The notes beneath the pieces are model-generated. The model saw only the letters and a program-made list of their open reading frames with translations, was not told the origin of the DNA and made no database searches. From JBBPYR01 sp038199755 (GTDB lineage Bacteria > Chloroflexota > Ktedonobacteria > Ktedonobacterales > Ktedonobacteraceae): a stretch of 10,783 nt of DNA. This document shows, piece after piece, positions 1 to 6,538 of this stretch. Within the stretch, counting starts at the first letter, position 1. Each line of letters starts with the position of its first letter. The stretch covers positions 1 to 10,783 of the forward strand of contig JBBPYR010000041.1 in NCBI GenBank assembly GCA_038199755.1, read 5' to 3'. The position numbers and the translations under genes are program-made.

Positions 1-1493
1 GCTAACGGAGCCTTCACCCTATCGCGGAGGGGCCTCGTCGCAAACGCGGGAAGACTACGCCAACGTGCAAGCTCACGAACAGCCGACATGCCAGGAATCT
101 TACCCAACAGACCAAAGTTACGCGCGCGAATATACCTGCCACCCCATGTCAGCGGCAACTGCCCAATACTGCCAAGCCGTGTGACCAAACCGAAGAGACG
201 TGGGTGAGCCATCAAACCGAAGACAACCTTTTTGATCCAGGGCAACCCCTTTGTCTCGGCAACGCGGCTCCGTACATTCAGAATTAAGCTCGGCAAGGGA
301 ATTTCGACGGGGCAGACCGTCTCACAGGCATTACAACTGACACAGAGGCTCTGTGGCCCTGCTCCCGCCTCAAGGCCATGCAGAAATGGCGTGATGACCA
401 GACCGATAGCTCCACTATAGATATAGCCAAAGGCATGTCCACCCACCTGCTGATACGAGGGGCAAATGTTGGCGCAGGCAGCACAACGAATGCAGCGTAA
501 CGCATCCTTAAAACGAGGATCACTGCGCATCGCACTACGTCCATTATCGAGCAGGATAATGTGCATCTCTTTATCCGGCGTAGCTGGCCCAGTGATGAAG
601 GTTGTATAACTTGTCAGTTGCTGGCCCGTGGCACTGCGCGCAAGCAGACGTAACTGCGTCGTAGCATCGGCGAACGTAGGGACCAGCTTATCGCAGCCAG
701 CCATAACCACATGCACTGGTGGCAACGAAGTCACGAGACGCCCATTACCCTCGTTAGTGAGCATCATCACAGTGCCACTTTCAGCGATCAGGGCATTCGC
801 GCCACTGATCCCCATACCAGCGTTGAGAAACGATTTGCGATGCTCAATACGGATCACCGCGACCTGCTCGGCCACATCCTCACGCGAAATCTCACGTCCA
901 AGAGCTTCTGTCAGTATCGCACCCACCTGCTGCCGCGTTTTATGAATGATGGGCATCACCATATGCGAGGGGTGTTCATGGGCGAGTTGGGCCACCCACT
1001 CACCAAGGTCGGTTTCCACCGCCTTGACACCACGTGCTTCCAGGTAGGGATTCAGCTCTGTCTCTTCGCTCACCATCGTCTTCGACTTCACGACAAGCTC
1101 AATGCCTTTGCGTTGACACAGTTCATAAATGTAACGGTTGGCATCCTCGGCAGTACGCGCCTCGTAAATGATCGCGCCCGCAGCCTCTGCCTGCGCTTTA
1201 AACTGGGCAATCACTTCTTCCTGGTGCTCTATGGCATAATCTTTCGCGTTACGCAGTGACTTGCGCATAGCTGCAAAGCTGTAATCGGCACCATAATCTG
1301 CCTCCTCGCTGGCGAAAACTGTCGCACGGGATGCACGCCAGGAAGGGGCAAAACGTTCCAGAGCACTGTGCATGGCATCGTCTGCGAGTGCCTTTTCCAG
1401 GCGTTCCTCGAAGGGCTGATGCTCGTTCGTGCTCGTCGCCGATTCGTCAGTCACAAGCAGTTGCGGGGGTGTGACTTGATATTGATCTGTCAC
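1..1493 (-). CDS. lutB: Lactate utilization iron-sulfur protein LutB (3' end beyond window)
   Basis: LutB (LldF/YkgF family) is the iron-sulfur subunit of the LutABC complex, which oxidises L-lactate to pyruvate in the cytoplasm. The frame is open for 497 codons from a GTG at 1493 to the left edge without a stop, so the C-terminus is missing. Two ferredoxin-like cysteine motifs are visible: CIRCAACANICP (Cys334, 337, 340, 344) and CVSCNACETVCP (Cys384, 387, 390, 394), which should hold two 4Fe-4S clusters. Upstream of them lies the LUD-type domain, with a stretch reading GMGISGANALIAESGTVM. The GTG start is favoured because GGAAGGAG lies 7 bases upstream (1501-1508). It also overlaps the lutC stop by four bases (GTGA), implying translational coupling. 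The length is already near the usual family length of about 475-480 residues. The partner lutA is not in the window and may lie beyond the left edge. Confidence 0.93.
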   Translation of the reverse strand, partial: MTDQYQVTPPQLLVTDESATSTNEHQPFEERLEKALADDAMHSALERFAPSWRASRATVFASEEADYGADYSFAAMRKSLRNAKDYAIEHQEEVIAQFKAQAEAAGAIIYEARTAEDANRYIYELCQRKGIELVVKSKTMVSEETELNPYLEARGVKAVETDLGEWVAQLAHEHPSHMVMPIIHKTRQQVGAILTEALGREISREDVAEQVAVIRIEHRKSFLNAGMGISGANALIAESGTVMMLTNEGNGRLVTSLPPVHVVMAGCDKLVPTFADATTQLRLLARSATGQQLTSYTTFITGPATPDKEMHIILLDNGRSAMRSDPRFKDALRCIRCAACANICPSYQQVGGHAFGYIYSGAIGLVITPFLHGLEAGAGPQSLCVSCNACETVCPVEIPLPSLILNVRSRVAETKGLPWIKKVVFGLMAHPRLFGLVTRLGSIGQLPLTWGGRYIRARNFGLLGKIPGMSAVRELARWRSLPAFATRPLRDRVKAPL

Positions 1494-2083
1494 GATATAG
1501 CTCCTTCCGTACCCGCGACAAGCAGAACACACAACGTTTTTGGCCCTTGCACACCAATCGTCAGGGTGCGCTCAATATCGGCGGTGCGGCTTGGGCCTGT
1601 GACAAAAGACATATAATGCCGCTGTTCAGCACCTGCTTGTGCCAGCCGTTGCAGCATTGCAATCGCGTCATCAAGCATAGGAACAAGCATCTCCTCGCTT
1701 ACCAGCACGAAGTGTGTCAGCGTAAGCATACTCACCACCCTGGCTGCAAGTGAATTTTCCGCGAGCAGAACAGAACCCGTCTCAGCAATCGCGAGTTCCG
1801 CGCCGGAAAGTCCCGCGGGCGCATCGGCAACAGTCGCAGGACTGCCAGCCTCGCGGATAGTGATGTCTTTCCTTTGCAGAAGTGGCAGGATGGCCCCCCA
1901 CTGCGGATGCTGGTCAAAGCCTGGTGGAACCACCACTTCACCTGCGTTCAGGGCAGGATGGGCTGCAATGCAGTCCGCTGCTGCGGCTAAGTTTGCGACC
2001 TGATGAGACTCGCCACCAGCAGAGGAGAGCCGTTGCTGGAATTGCGTGAGCAGGTCTGTGTAGGTTGTGTAGCTCAACATCAT
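1490..2083 (-). CDS. lutC: Lactate utilization protein LutC (LUD domain)
   Basis: LutC (YkgG/DUF162, LUD domain) is the third component of the LutABC lactate-oxidation system; its exact chemistry is not settled. The 197-residue product shows the family's two conserved blocks: AELAIAETGSVLLAE (about 95-109), and VTGPSRTADIERTL followed by GVQGPKTL (about 161-184). Two consecutive ATG codons stand at the 5' end. AGGAGG (2085-2090) is only one base from the first (2083) but four from the second (2080), so the protein may really begin at the second. The gene lies 109 bases downstream of lctP and overlaps lutB by four bases, so it belongs to the lactate operon. The order here is lutC before lutB, unlike the lutABC order of Bacillus subtilis. 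Confidence 0.93.
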   Translation of the reverse strand: MMLSYTTYTDLLTQFQQRLSSAGGESHQVANLAAAADCIAAHPALNAGEVVVPPGFDQHPQWGAILPLLQRKDITIREAGSPATVADAPAGLSGAELAIAETGSVLLAENSLAARVVSMLTLTHFVLVSEEMLVPMLDDAIAMLQRLAQAGAEQRHYMSFVTGPSRTADIERTLTIGVQGPKTLCVLLVAGTEGAIS

Positions 2084-2134
2084 TCCTCCTTATTCTTCCT
2101 GGTTGAACACAAACTCAGATTTTCTTAGTGGCGA

Positions 2135-2173
2135 GATGGCTCAAGTGGAGTGAATCTCCCCACTTGAGCCATC
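2135..2173. repeat. Perfect 14-bp inverted repeat between lctP and lutC
   Basis: Left arm 2135-2148 and right arm 2160-2173 are exact reverse complements (GATGGCTCAAGTGG / CCACTTGAGCCATC) around an 11-base loop. In the minus-strand transcript the hairpin lies just after the lctP stop and before the lutC ribosome binding site. No T-run follows on either strand, so it is not a canonical intrinsic terminator. An mRNA-stability or differential-expression hairpin, or a partial attenuator, fits better. The structure is seen directly; its role is inferred. Confidence 0.75.
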
Positions 2174-2192
2174 CCCTACAACAATTTCAAAA

Positions 2193-3881
2193 TCAATGAG
2201 GAATGATCCAGGGGATCAGATATTGTTGAGCCATAACCAGTAAGCCTAGCAAGGTTGCCAGAATGATACTATGCTTAAAGGTCCGTGCGACTACCAGCCC
2301 TTCTTTACCAACCAGACCAGTCGTCGAAACGCCAGTGGTCACGGTTTGTGGTGAAATCATCTTACTCATGACGGCACCCGACGAATTCGAGGCGGCCATC
2401 AGCACGGGACTGAGGTTGAGCTGGTTCGCAGCCACCACTTGCAGGTTTCCAAAGAGCGCATTGCTAGAGGTGTCACTTCCACTCAAGAAACAAGCAATCC
2501 ACCCCAGGAAGACCGAGAAGAAGGGGAAGATATAACCCACCTTCGAGATCGCCAGACCCAGTGTATAGGCCATACCGGAATAGTTAAAGAGGTACGCCAG
2601 GCCTATAATGAACATGACAGTCACAATGGCAAAACGGAGTTGCTTCCAGTTATCTCCCAGTGCCAGCCAAACCACTTTCGGGTTTGACCCTGTGGCTATC
2701 ACCACCAACGCGGTGAGCGCAACGGCTAACAAGATAGCGGTGCCTGTACCCAGCGGCTGGAAGTTGTAGAGTGCGGCATATGGCTGATGGTAGAGCGTCA
2801 GAAAAACAGCCTTGTTGAGACCGAATATATTGAGTTTCGTCAATCCAACGTTACCAACTTTGAGGAATGTCCACAAAATCACGATACCACTCACCATCAC
2901 CCAGGGTGTCCATGCCAGTAGAGCCTCTCCAAAGTTGGGCTTCCCCTCTGGAGCAGAAACTTCCCCAGTAGGAACGGGAACGGGAATATGCTCCTCGCCA
3001 ATAGCTGTAGAGCCTTCGGTACTTAACCTTGTGCCAGCAAATTGTGCTCTATACTGCTCGATGTCACGCGGTTTCCAGACCTGAACAAAGGCTATGACAC
3101 AGATCAGCGAAACGAGCGAGGCCAGCACGTCTGGCAACTCTGGGCCGAGGAAGTTAGAGACGAAAAACTGGGTCACGGCAAATGAGCCGCCAGCTACGAG
3201 TGCCACCGGCCACGTCGTTTTCAAACTGCGAAAGCCGGAGAAGATAGCAAGCGCATAGAACGGCAGGAACAGACTGAAGAACGGCAGTTGACGGCCAATC
3301 ATCGCTGACAGCGTAGACGCATGCAAACCAGTCACTGTAGCAAGGGTAATCACTGGCGTACCCAATGCTCCAAAAGCTACAGGCGTCGTATTAAAGATCA
3401 GCGTCAGCGTTATCGCCTCCAGTGCTGGAAAACCGAGCGCGATGAGCAGTGCGCTACCAATGGCAACGGGGGTGCCAAAACCTGCAACACCTTCCATGAG
3501 AGCTCCAAAACAGAAGCCAATCAGGATCAGAAGGATGCGCTTATCCGCAGGCACGTTGAACACCATCCAGCGGCGGAAAAGTTCAAATTTGCCCGAACGC
3601 ACTGCGATATTGTAGAGCCACATTGCATTCCAGACGATCCACATAACGGGCAACAGGGCAAAAAGCATGCCATTTACCGTCGAACTGGCGGCAAGGCCAA
3701 TCGGCATCTGCCAGATGGTGACAGCAATAATCAAGCCCACAACGAGACCGGTGAGGGCCGCTTGCCAGGCGGGACGGCGTAGTACGCCAAGCATTACCAG
3801 TACGACCGCAATCGGAATCAATCCGACGAGAAAGGAAAGGAAGAGATTACCTGCAACGGGAGCAAGAATCTGATGGAACAT
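2193..3881 (-). CDS. lctP: L-lactate permease, LctP family
   Basis: This is a polytopic inner-membrane transporter of the lactate permease family (TC 2.A.14; LctP/LldP), importing lactate (probably with protons) for the LutBC enzymes encoded next to it. The protein is 562 residues, close to the usual 550 or so, with a chain of hydrophobic segments starting at about residue 12. Family signatures are EGVAGFGTPVAIGSALL (about 130-146), NTTPVAFGALGTPV, SGSDTSSNALFGNLQ and NSSGAVMSKMISPQ near the C-terminal third. A hydrophilic loop rich in Glu, Gly and Pro (about 288-315) separates the two halves. The ATG at 3881 is chosen because AAGGAGG (3890-3896) lies 8 bases upstream. An in-frame ATG at 3932 would add 17 polar residues and has no comparable ribosome binding site. 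It is the first gene of the minus-strand operon and divergent from the GntR regulator. Confidence 0.93.
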   Translation of the reverse strand: MFHQILAPVAGNLFLSFLVGLIPIAVVLVMLGVLRRPAWQAALTGLVVGLIIAVTIWQMPIGLAASSTVNGMLFALLPVMWIVWNAMWLYNIAVRSGKFELFRRWMVFNVPADKRILLILIGFCFGALMEGVAGFGTPVAIGSALLIALGFPALEAITLTLIFNTTPVAFGALGTPVITLATVTGLHASTLSAMIGRQLPFFSLFLPFYALAIFSGFRSLKTTWPVALVAGGSFAVTQFFVSNFLGPELPDVLASLVSLICVIAFVQVWKPRDIEQYRAQFAGTRLSTEGSTAIGEEHIPVPVPTGEVSAPEGKPNFGEALLAWTPWVMVSGIVILWTFLKVGNVGLTKLNIFGLNKAVFLTLYHQPYAALYNFQPLGTGTAILLAVALTALVVIATGSNPKVVWLALGDNWKQLRFAIVTVMFIIGLAYLFNYSGMAYTLGLAISKVGYIFPFFSVFLGWIACFLSGSDTSSNALFGNLQVVAANQLNLSPVLMAASNSSGAVMSKMISPQTVTTGVSTTGLVGKEGLVVARTFKHSIILATLLGLLVMAQQYLIPWIIPH

Positions 3882-3971
3882 CGCTGTTTCCTCCTTGAAA
3901 TCAGGTGAGACGAACCTAACATAACCAATCAAAGCACAACAGAGTAGGAGATAGAACCGATCCTACAGAGA

Positions 3972-4000
3972 AGTATAATAACTAAAAGCGTTAAAAACAA
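3972..4000 (-). promoter_or_regulatory. Candidate promoter of the lctP-lutCB operon
   Basis: Read on the minus strand, TTGTTT (3995-4000) and TATACT (3972-3977) are separated by 17 bases, giving a sigma-70-like pair about 90 bases upstream of the lctP start. The -10 matches five of six consensus bases, but the -35 only three. The region is AT-rich and offers other -10-like strings, so the assignment is tentative. Confidence 0.35.
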
Positions 4001-4260
4001 TACTTCTATGTCTCATTCTCATCACAATCTTTCATAATATATCATACAGATCATTAAAAATATTAGTACTAGTTATCAGAGTGCTTGGCGAAGAAACCTA
4101 CTTTTCCTAGTAATTTATTCTGGAAATACTAAATATTATTGGCTTACGGAGGTACTTTATACCTTACTACACTCAAATGAGATACAAGGAAGTTGGCTTT
4201 TTATACCCTCTCAACAGGTAAAATGATATGATAACTTCCAATAGTTTATACTATTCATTT
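4001..4260. other. AT-rich non-coding stretch between lctP and the regulator
   Basis: This stretch lies between the two divergent promoters and is visibly richer in A and T than the flanking genes. No reading frame with a plausible ribosome binding site was found; the best is a 14-codon frame with no properly spaced site. It contains a short perfect palindrome TAGTACTA (4064-4071). The expected TNGTNNNACNA type of LldR operator was not recognised. It probably serves as regulatory or spacer DNA. Confidence 0.5.
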
Positions 4261-4272
4261 ACGAGTTGGACA

Positions 4273-4302
4273 TTGACAGAGAAGATTCTCATGTCCTATA
4301 AT
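4273..4302 (+). promoter_or_regulatory. Near-consensus sigma-70-type promoter of the FadR-type regulator
   Basis: TTGACA (4273-4278) and TATAAT (4297-4302) are both perfect consensus hexamers, 18 bases apart. Transcription would start near 4309 and leave a leader of about 265 bases before the regulator ATG at 4574. The spacer contains the imperfect palindrome GAGAA-GA-TTCTC (4279-4290), directly between the two hexamers, where a bound repressor would block RNA polymerase. Confidence 0.7.
4279..4290. promoter_or_regulatory. Candidate operator inside the regulator promoter
   Basis: GAGAAGATTCTC is a pair of 5-base inverted arms around a 2-base centre, starting immediately after the -35 box. 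FadR-family regulators bind short palindromes as dimers and often repress their own genes, so an autoregulatory site is plausible. The sequence does not match the known FadR or LldR consensus, and no second copy was noticed near the lctP promoter. Confidence 0.3.
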
Positions 4303-4403
4303 GGCACCGTGCAGTAGGACGACAAAACTCATCTCAAGTATCTTGCTCTTACAGGTTGGAGGATGCTCAGGGCAGTTGCAAAGCTGGCATTACCGATCAT
4401 GTC

Positions 4404-4526
4404 ACCTCCGTAGGGATGTAGGGACCAGCTTCAGCGCGTCCGCAGCCTGATTGATCAGGCGAGATTCGGCGGATCACTGGCCATAAATCGCCTGGCGGAC
4501 GCGCTGAAGCTGGTCCCTACGGAGGT
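4404..4526. repeat. Large inverted-repeat element (MITE- or REP-like)
   Basis: Arms 4418-4443 and 4495-4520 are 26-base exact reverse complements. The match extends outward to 32 paired bases (right arm 4495-4526) if an 8-base tandem duplication in the left arm (GTAGGGAT at 4410-4417, then GTAGGGA) is looped out. The 51-base centre holds its own hairpins: GCCTGA-TTGA-TCAGGC (4445-4460), and CAGGCGA (4456-4462) against TCGCCTG (4488-4494). It has no coding capacity, T-run or obvious target duplication. It lies in the presumed transcribed leader of the regulator, about 47 bases before its ATG. The structure is certain; whether it is a mobile miniature element is inference. Confidence 0.75.
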
Positions 4527-4573
4527 CGCAACAGTCATGACAGGAAAATCGGCACGGAAAGGGTGAAACAGCT

Positions 4574-5317
4574 ATGACCAATAGGATAAAATCAGCAGAA
4601 GAAGGATACAGACCGGCGTATGAAACAATCGCAGAGAAAATAGCAGAGCTGATCACGTCTACCGAACTGAAGGCTGGGGATCGCTTACCAACCGAGCATG
4701 AGTTCAGTGAGCAGCTAGGGGTGAGCCGGACGGTGGTTCGTGAGGCGATCAAGGTGCTTGTGACAACTGGACTGGTCTACACACGCAGAGGTAGTGGCCT
4801 CTATGTAGCCAACAAGACATCCTCGCGGCAATCGGCAATGCTTGATGCACTCTCTCCGGTTGATCCCACCCAAGTAATCAGTCTTTACGAATTTCGCTTT
4901 ATGCTTGAACCACCCGCAGCACGCCTAGCGGCAGAACGCATCACGCCGCATGAATTGCGTGCATTGCGCGAAGCAGTGGCCCTCAGCCAGCAAAGTGCGG
5001 AGAACCAGCAACGCCAGTTGTTCCGCGAGAGCGATGCCACCTTTCACTGTGTGGTGGCCGAAGCATCACATAATCCATTTCTCTCTTCTACCATCGCGAT
5101 GACAACACGTACACAAGATTGGGTATTCGACATCGCAGCAGGACGCACCCAGGAATTACTGCTCACCTATGCGGAGCAACACGCGGAAATACTCGAAGCT
5201 ATTCAGGAAGGCAAGCCAGACACCGCCGCACAAGCGATGCAATCCCATCTGGAATGGGCACTTTCTCATTCCAAACAAGAGGTGAGGCGACGGCTCGGTG
5301 TTGAAGCGGCAGAGTAA
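4574..5317 (+). CDS. FadR-family GntR transcriptional regulator, probable lactate regulator
   Basis: This 247-residue DNA-binding regulator has the two-domain FadR build. A GntR winged helix-turn-helix occupies about 14-80 (AGDRLPTEHEFSEQLGVSRTVVREAIKVLVTTGLV, then the wing RRGSGLYV). A helical FCD effector domain follows, about 104-237. The FCD metal-site residues are all present: Asp154 and His158 (DATFH), His203 (EQHAEILEAI) and His225 (MQSHLEW). Such domains bind small carboxylates through the metal. Position next to and divergent from lctP-lutCB suggests it senses lactate, like LldR; this is context-based inference, so no symbol is given. The ribosome binding site is weak (AAAGGG, about 10 bases upstream). 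The long leader with the inverted-repeat element may affect its expression. Confidence 0.9.
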   Translation: MTNRIKSAEEGYRPAYETIAEKIAELITSTELKAGDRLPTEHEFSEQLGVSRTVVREAIKVLVTTGLVYTRRGSGLYVANKTSSRQSAMLDALSPVDPTQVISLYEFRFMLEPPAARLAAERITPHELRALREAVALSQQSAENQQRQLFRESDATFHCVVAEASHNPFLSSTIAMTTRTQDWVFDIAAGRTQELLLTYAEQHAEILEAIQEGKPDTAAQAMQSHLEWALSHSKQEVRRRLGVEAAE

Positions 5318-5400
5318 GCAAGCAGTTCTCGCAGAAACAGACTATAATACAAACAGAAAAGGACCATTCTGAACTTTGAACCCGGAGAACACACACATCT

Positions 5401-6510
5401 ATGCCAAAGACTCCTATCGCCATCTTCACCATGCACACAGGTGGCGGCCACATCAATCTTGCACAATCCCTACAAGAACGGCTCTCCCGCAACTATGAGA
5501 TTACGATTGTTGAGCCTCACCTCTCTATATTCAATCACTACTATGCGTTGCTGAGCCGTAACTTCATGGGCTTTTGGAACCTGCAATATAGCTTTTTCAA
5601 CACGCCCGCCACCGCATGGTTTTTCCATCACGTCATGCTCATCCTCAGCTTCAGACGCATTAAGCACCTTATCGAACAGCTCAACCCTCAGCTCATCATC
5701 ACCACTCACGCCCTGATCTCCTACGAACTTGCTTACGTTTTAGAGCGCATGCACAGGAAGATACCGTTGGTGTTTCAATTGACCGATCTAGAAGAGACAC
5801 ATCTTGCATGGTTTACAGAAAAGCACGCGGCTGCCTATCTTGCGCCAAGTCATGAAATTGTGGAGCAGGCTATCCAAAACGGTATTGACGAGGCGCGTAT
5901 CTATGCCACTGGGCGGCCAGTACGTCAGCAATTTCTGCAAGTCTCTCTAGAGGCACGGACTGAAGTCCTGACAGCCCTTGGACTTGACCCAACCCTCTTT
6001 ACCATTTTTCTGCAAGGCGGTGCGAAAGGGTCCGCGGGTATTGAGCGCACCGTGCAACGTATACTTACGGCTTCCACACCCATGCAAATTATCCTGGCTA
6101 TCGGCAATAACAAGCAGCTCGCCACGCCTTTTATGCATACAGAACACCTGAAAATCCTCCCCTTCACCGCGACTATCGCACCATATATGGCTGCATCAGA
6201 TGTAATCGTCGGCAAGGCGGGCGCGAGCTTTCTCAGCGAGGCATTTATGCTGGAAAAGCCCTGCATCATCACCAACTACTTGCCAGGACAAGAAGGTCCA
6301 ACGCTACGCTTCATTGAGCATCATAACCTGGGGTGGCTCTGTCTAGAAGAGGAAAAACAGCAGAAGTTATTGACCGCCATCGCCAGCCAACCCTCTATGA
6401 TGGCAGAAAAGCTTGCCAGCATTCGCAGCTACAAGGCATGGAATATGGAAGCAAATCAGCAGATTTCCGCTATCATAGAGAAGGTATTGGCCGATCATGC
6501 AAACCACTAG
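5401..6510 (+). CDS. GT28-type glycosyltransferase, MGDG synthase / diacylglycerol glucosyltransferase-like
   Basis: The 369-residue protein has the GT-B fold layout of monogalactosyldiacylglycerol synthases and UgtP-like diacylglycerol glucosyltransferases, which transfer sugar from a UDP-sugar to membrane lipid on the cytoplasmic face. The N-terminal acceptor domain begins with the glycine-rich motif TGGGH (13-17) and includes ITTHALISYELA (about 100-111). The C-terminal donor domain shows FLQGGAKGSAG (203-213), the nucleotide-sugar region GKAGASFLSEAF (271-282), and PGQEGPT (295-301), corresponding to the family's PGQE motif. There is no signal peptide or clear membrane span; a hydrophobic stretch around 70-85 could touch the membrane. 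ATG 5401 directly precedes the conserved core. GGAG lies 13 bases upstream, rather far, and TATAAT (5343-5348) is a possible -10 with a poor -35. Lipid acceptor and sugar cannot be read from sequence. The convergent sqdB neighbour suggests a glycolipid role. Confidence 0.82.
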   Translation: MPKTPIAIFTMHTGGGHINLAQSLQERLSRNYEITIVEPHLSIFNHYYALLSRNFMGFWNLQYSFFNTPATAWFFHHVMLILSFRRIKHLIEQLNPQLIITTHALISYELAYVLERMHRKIPLVFQLTDLEETHLAWFTEKHAAAYLAPSHEIVEQAIQNGIDEARIYATGRPVRQQFLQVSLEARTEVLTALGLDPTLFTIFLQGGAKGSAGIERTVQRILTASTPMQIILAIGNNKQLATPFMHTEHLKILPFTATIAPYMAASDVIVGKAGASFLSEAFMLEKPCIITNYLPGQEGPTLRFIEHHNLGWLCLEEEKQQKLLTAIASQPSMMAEKLASIRSYKAWNMEANQQISAIIEKVLADHANH

Positions 6511-6538
6511 CACGTGCTAACACACCGCCTATGTGTTA
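6508..6538. terminator. Possible bidirectional stop/terminator structures between convergent genes
   Basis: Two adjoining palindromes fill the junction: the perfect 12-base TAGCACGTGCTA (6508-6519), whose first three bases are the glycosyltransferase stop codon, and TAACACA-ccgccta-TGTGTTA (6518-6538), which ends with the reverse-strand TAA of sqdB. Both stop codons are thus built into the structures. T-runs are absent and the stems are not GC-rich, so intrinsic termination is uncertain, although some bidirectional terminator is expected here. Confidence 0.35.

Noticed and set aside
284..544. Open frame of 86 codons on the minus strand inside lutB.
   Set aside because: It overlaps the cysteine-motif region of lutB in another frame, and its product shows no domain; it is a shadow frame.
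676..689. GTAGGGACCAGCTT inside lutB is identical to 14 bases of the inverted-repeat arm at 4418-4431.
   Set aside because: In lutB it encodes the conserved Lys-Leu-Val-Pro-Thr segment in frame, so protein conservation explains it; no longer match or second arm is present.
4178..4222. Short frame starting ATGAGATAC in the lctP-regulator gap, with GGAGGT upstream.
   Set aside because: Only 14 codons, and the Shine-Dalgarno-like string is about 28 bases away; no sign of coding.
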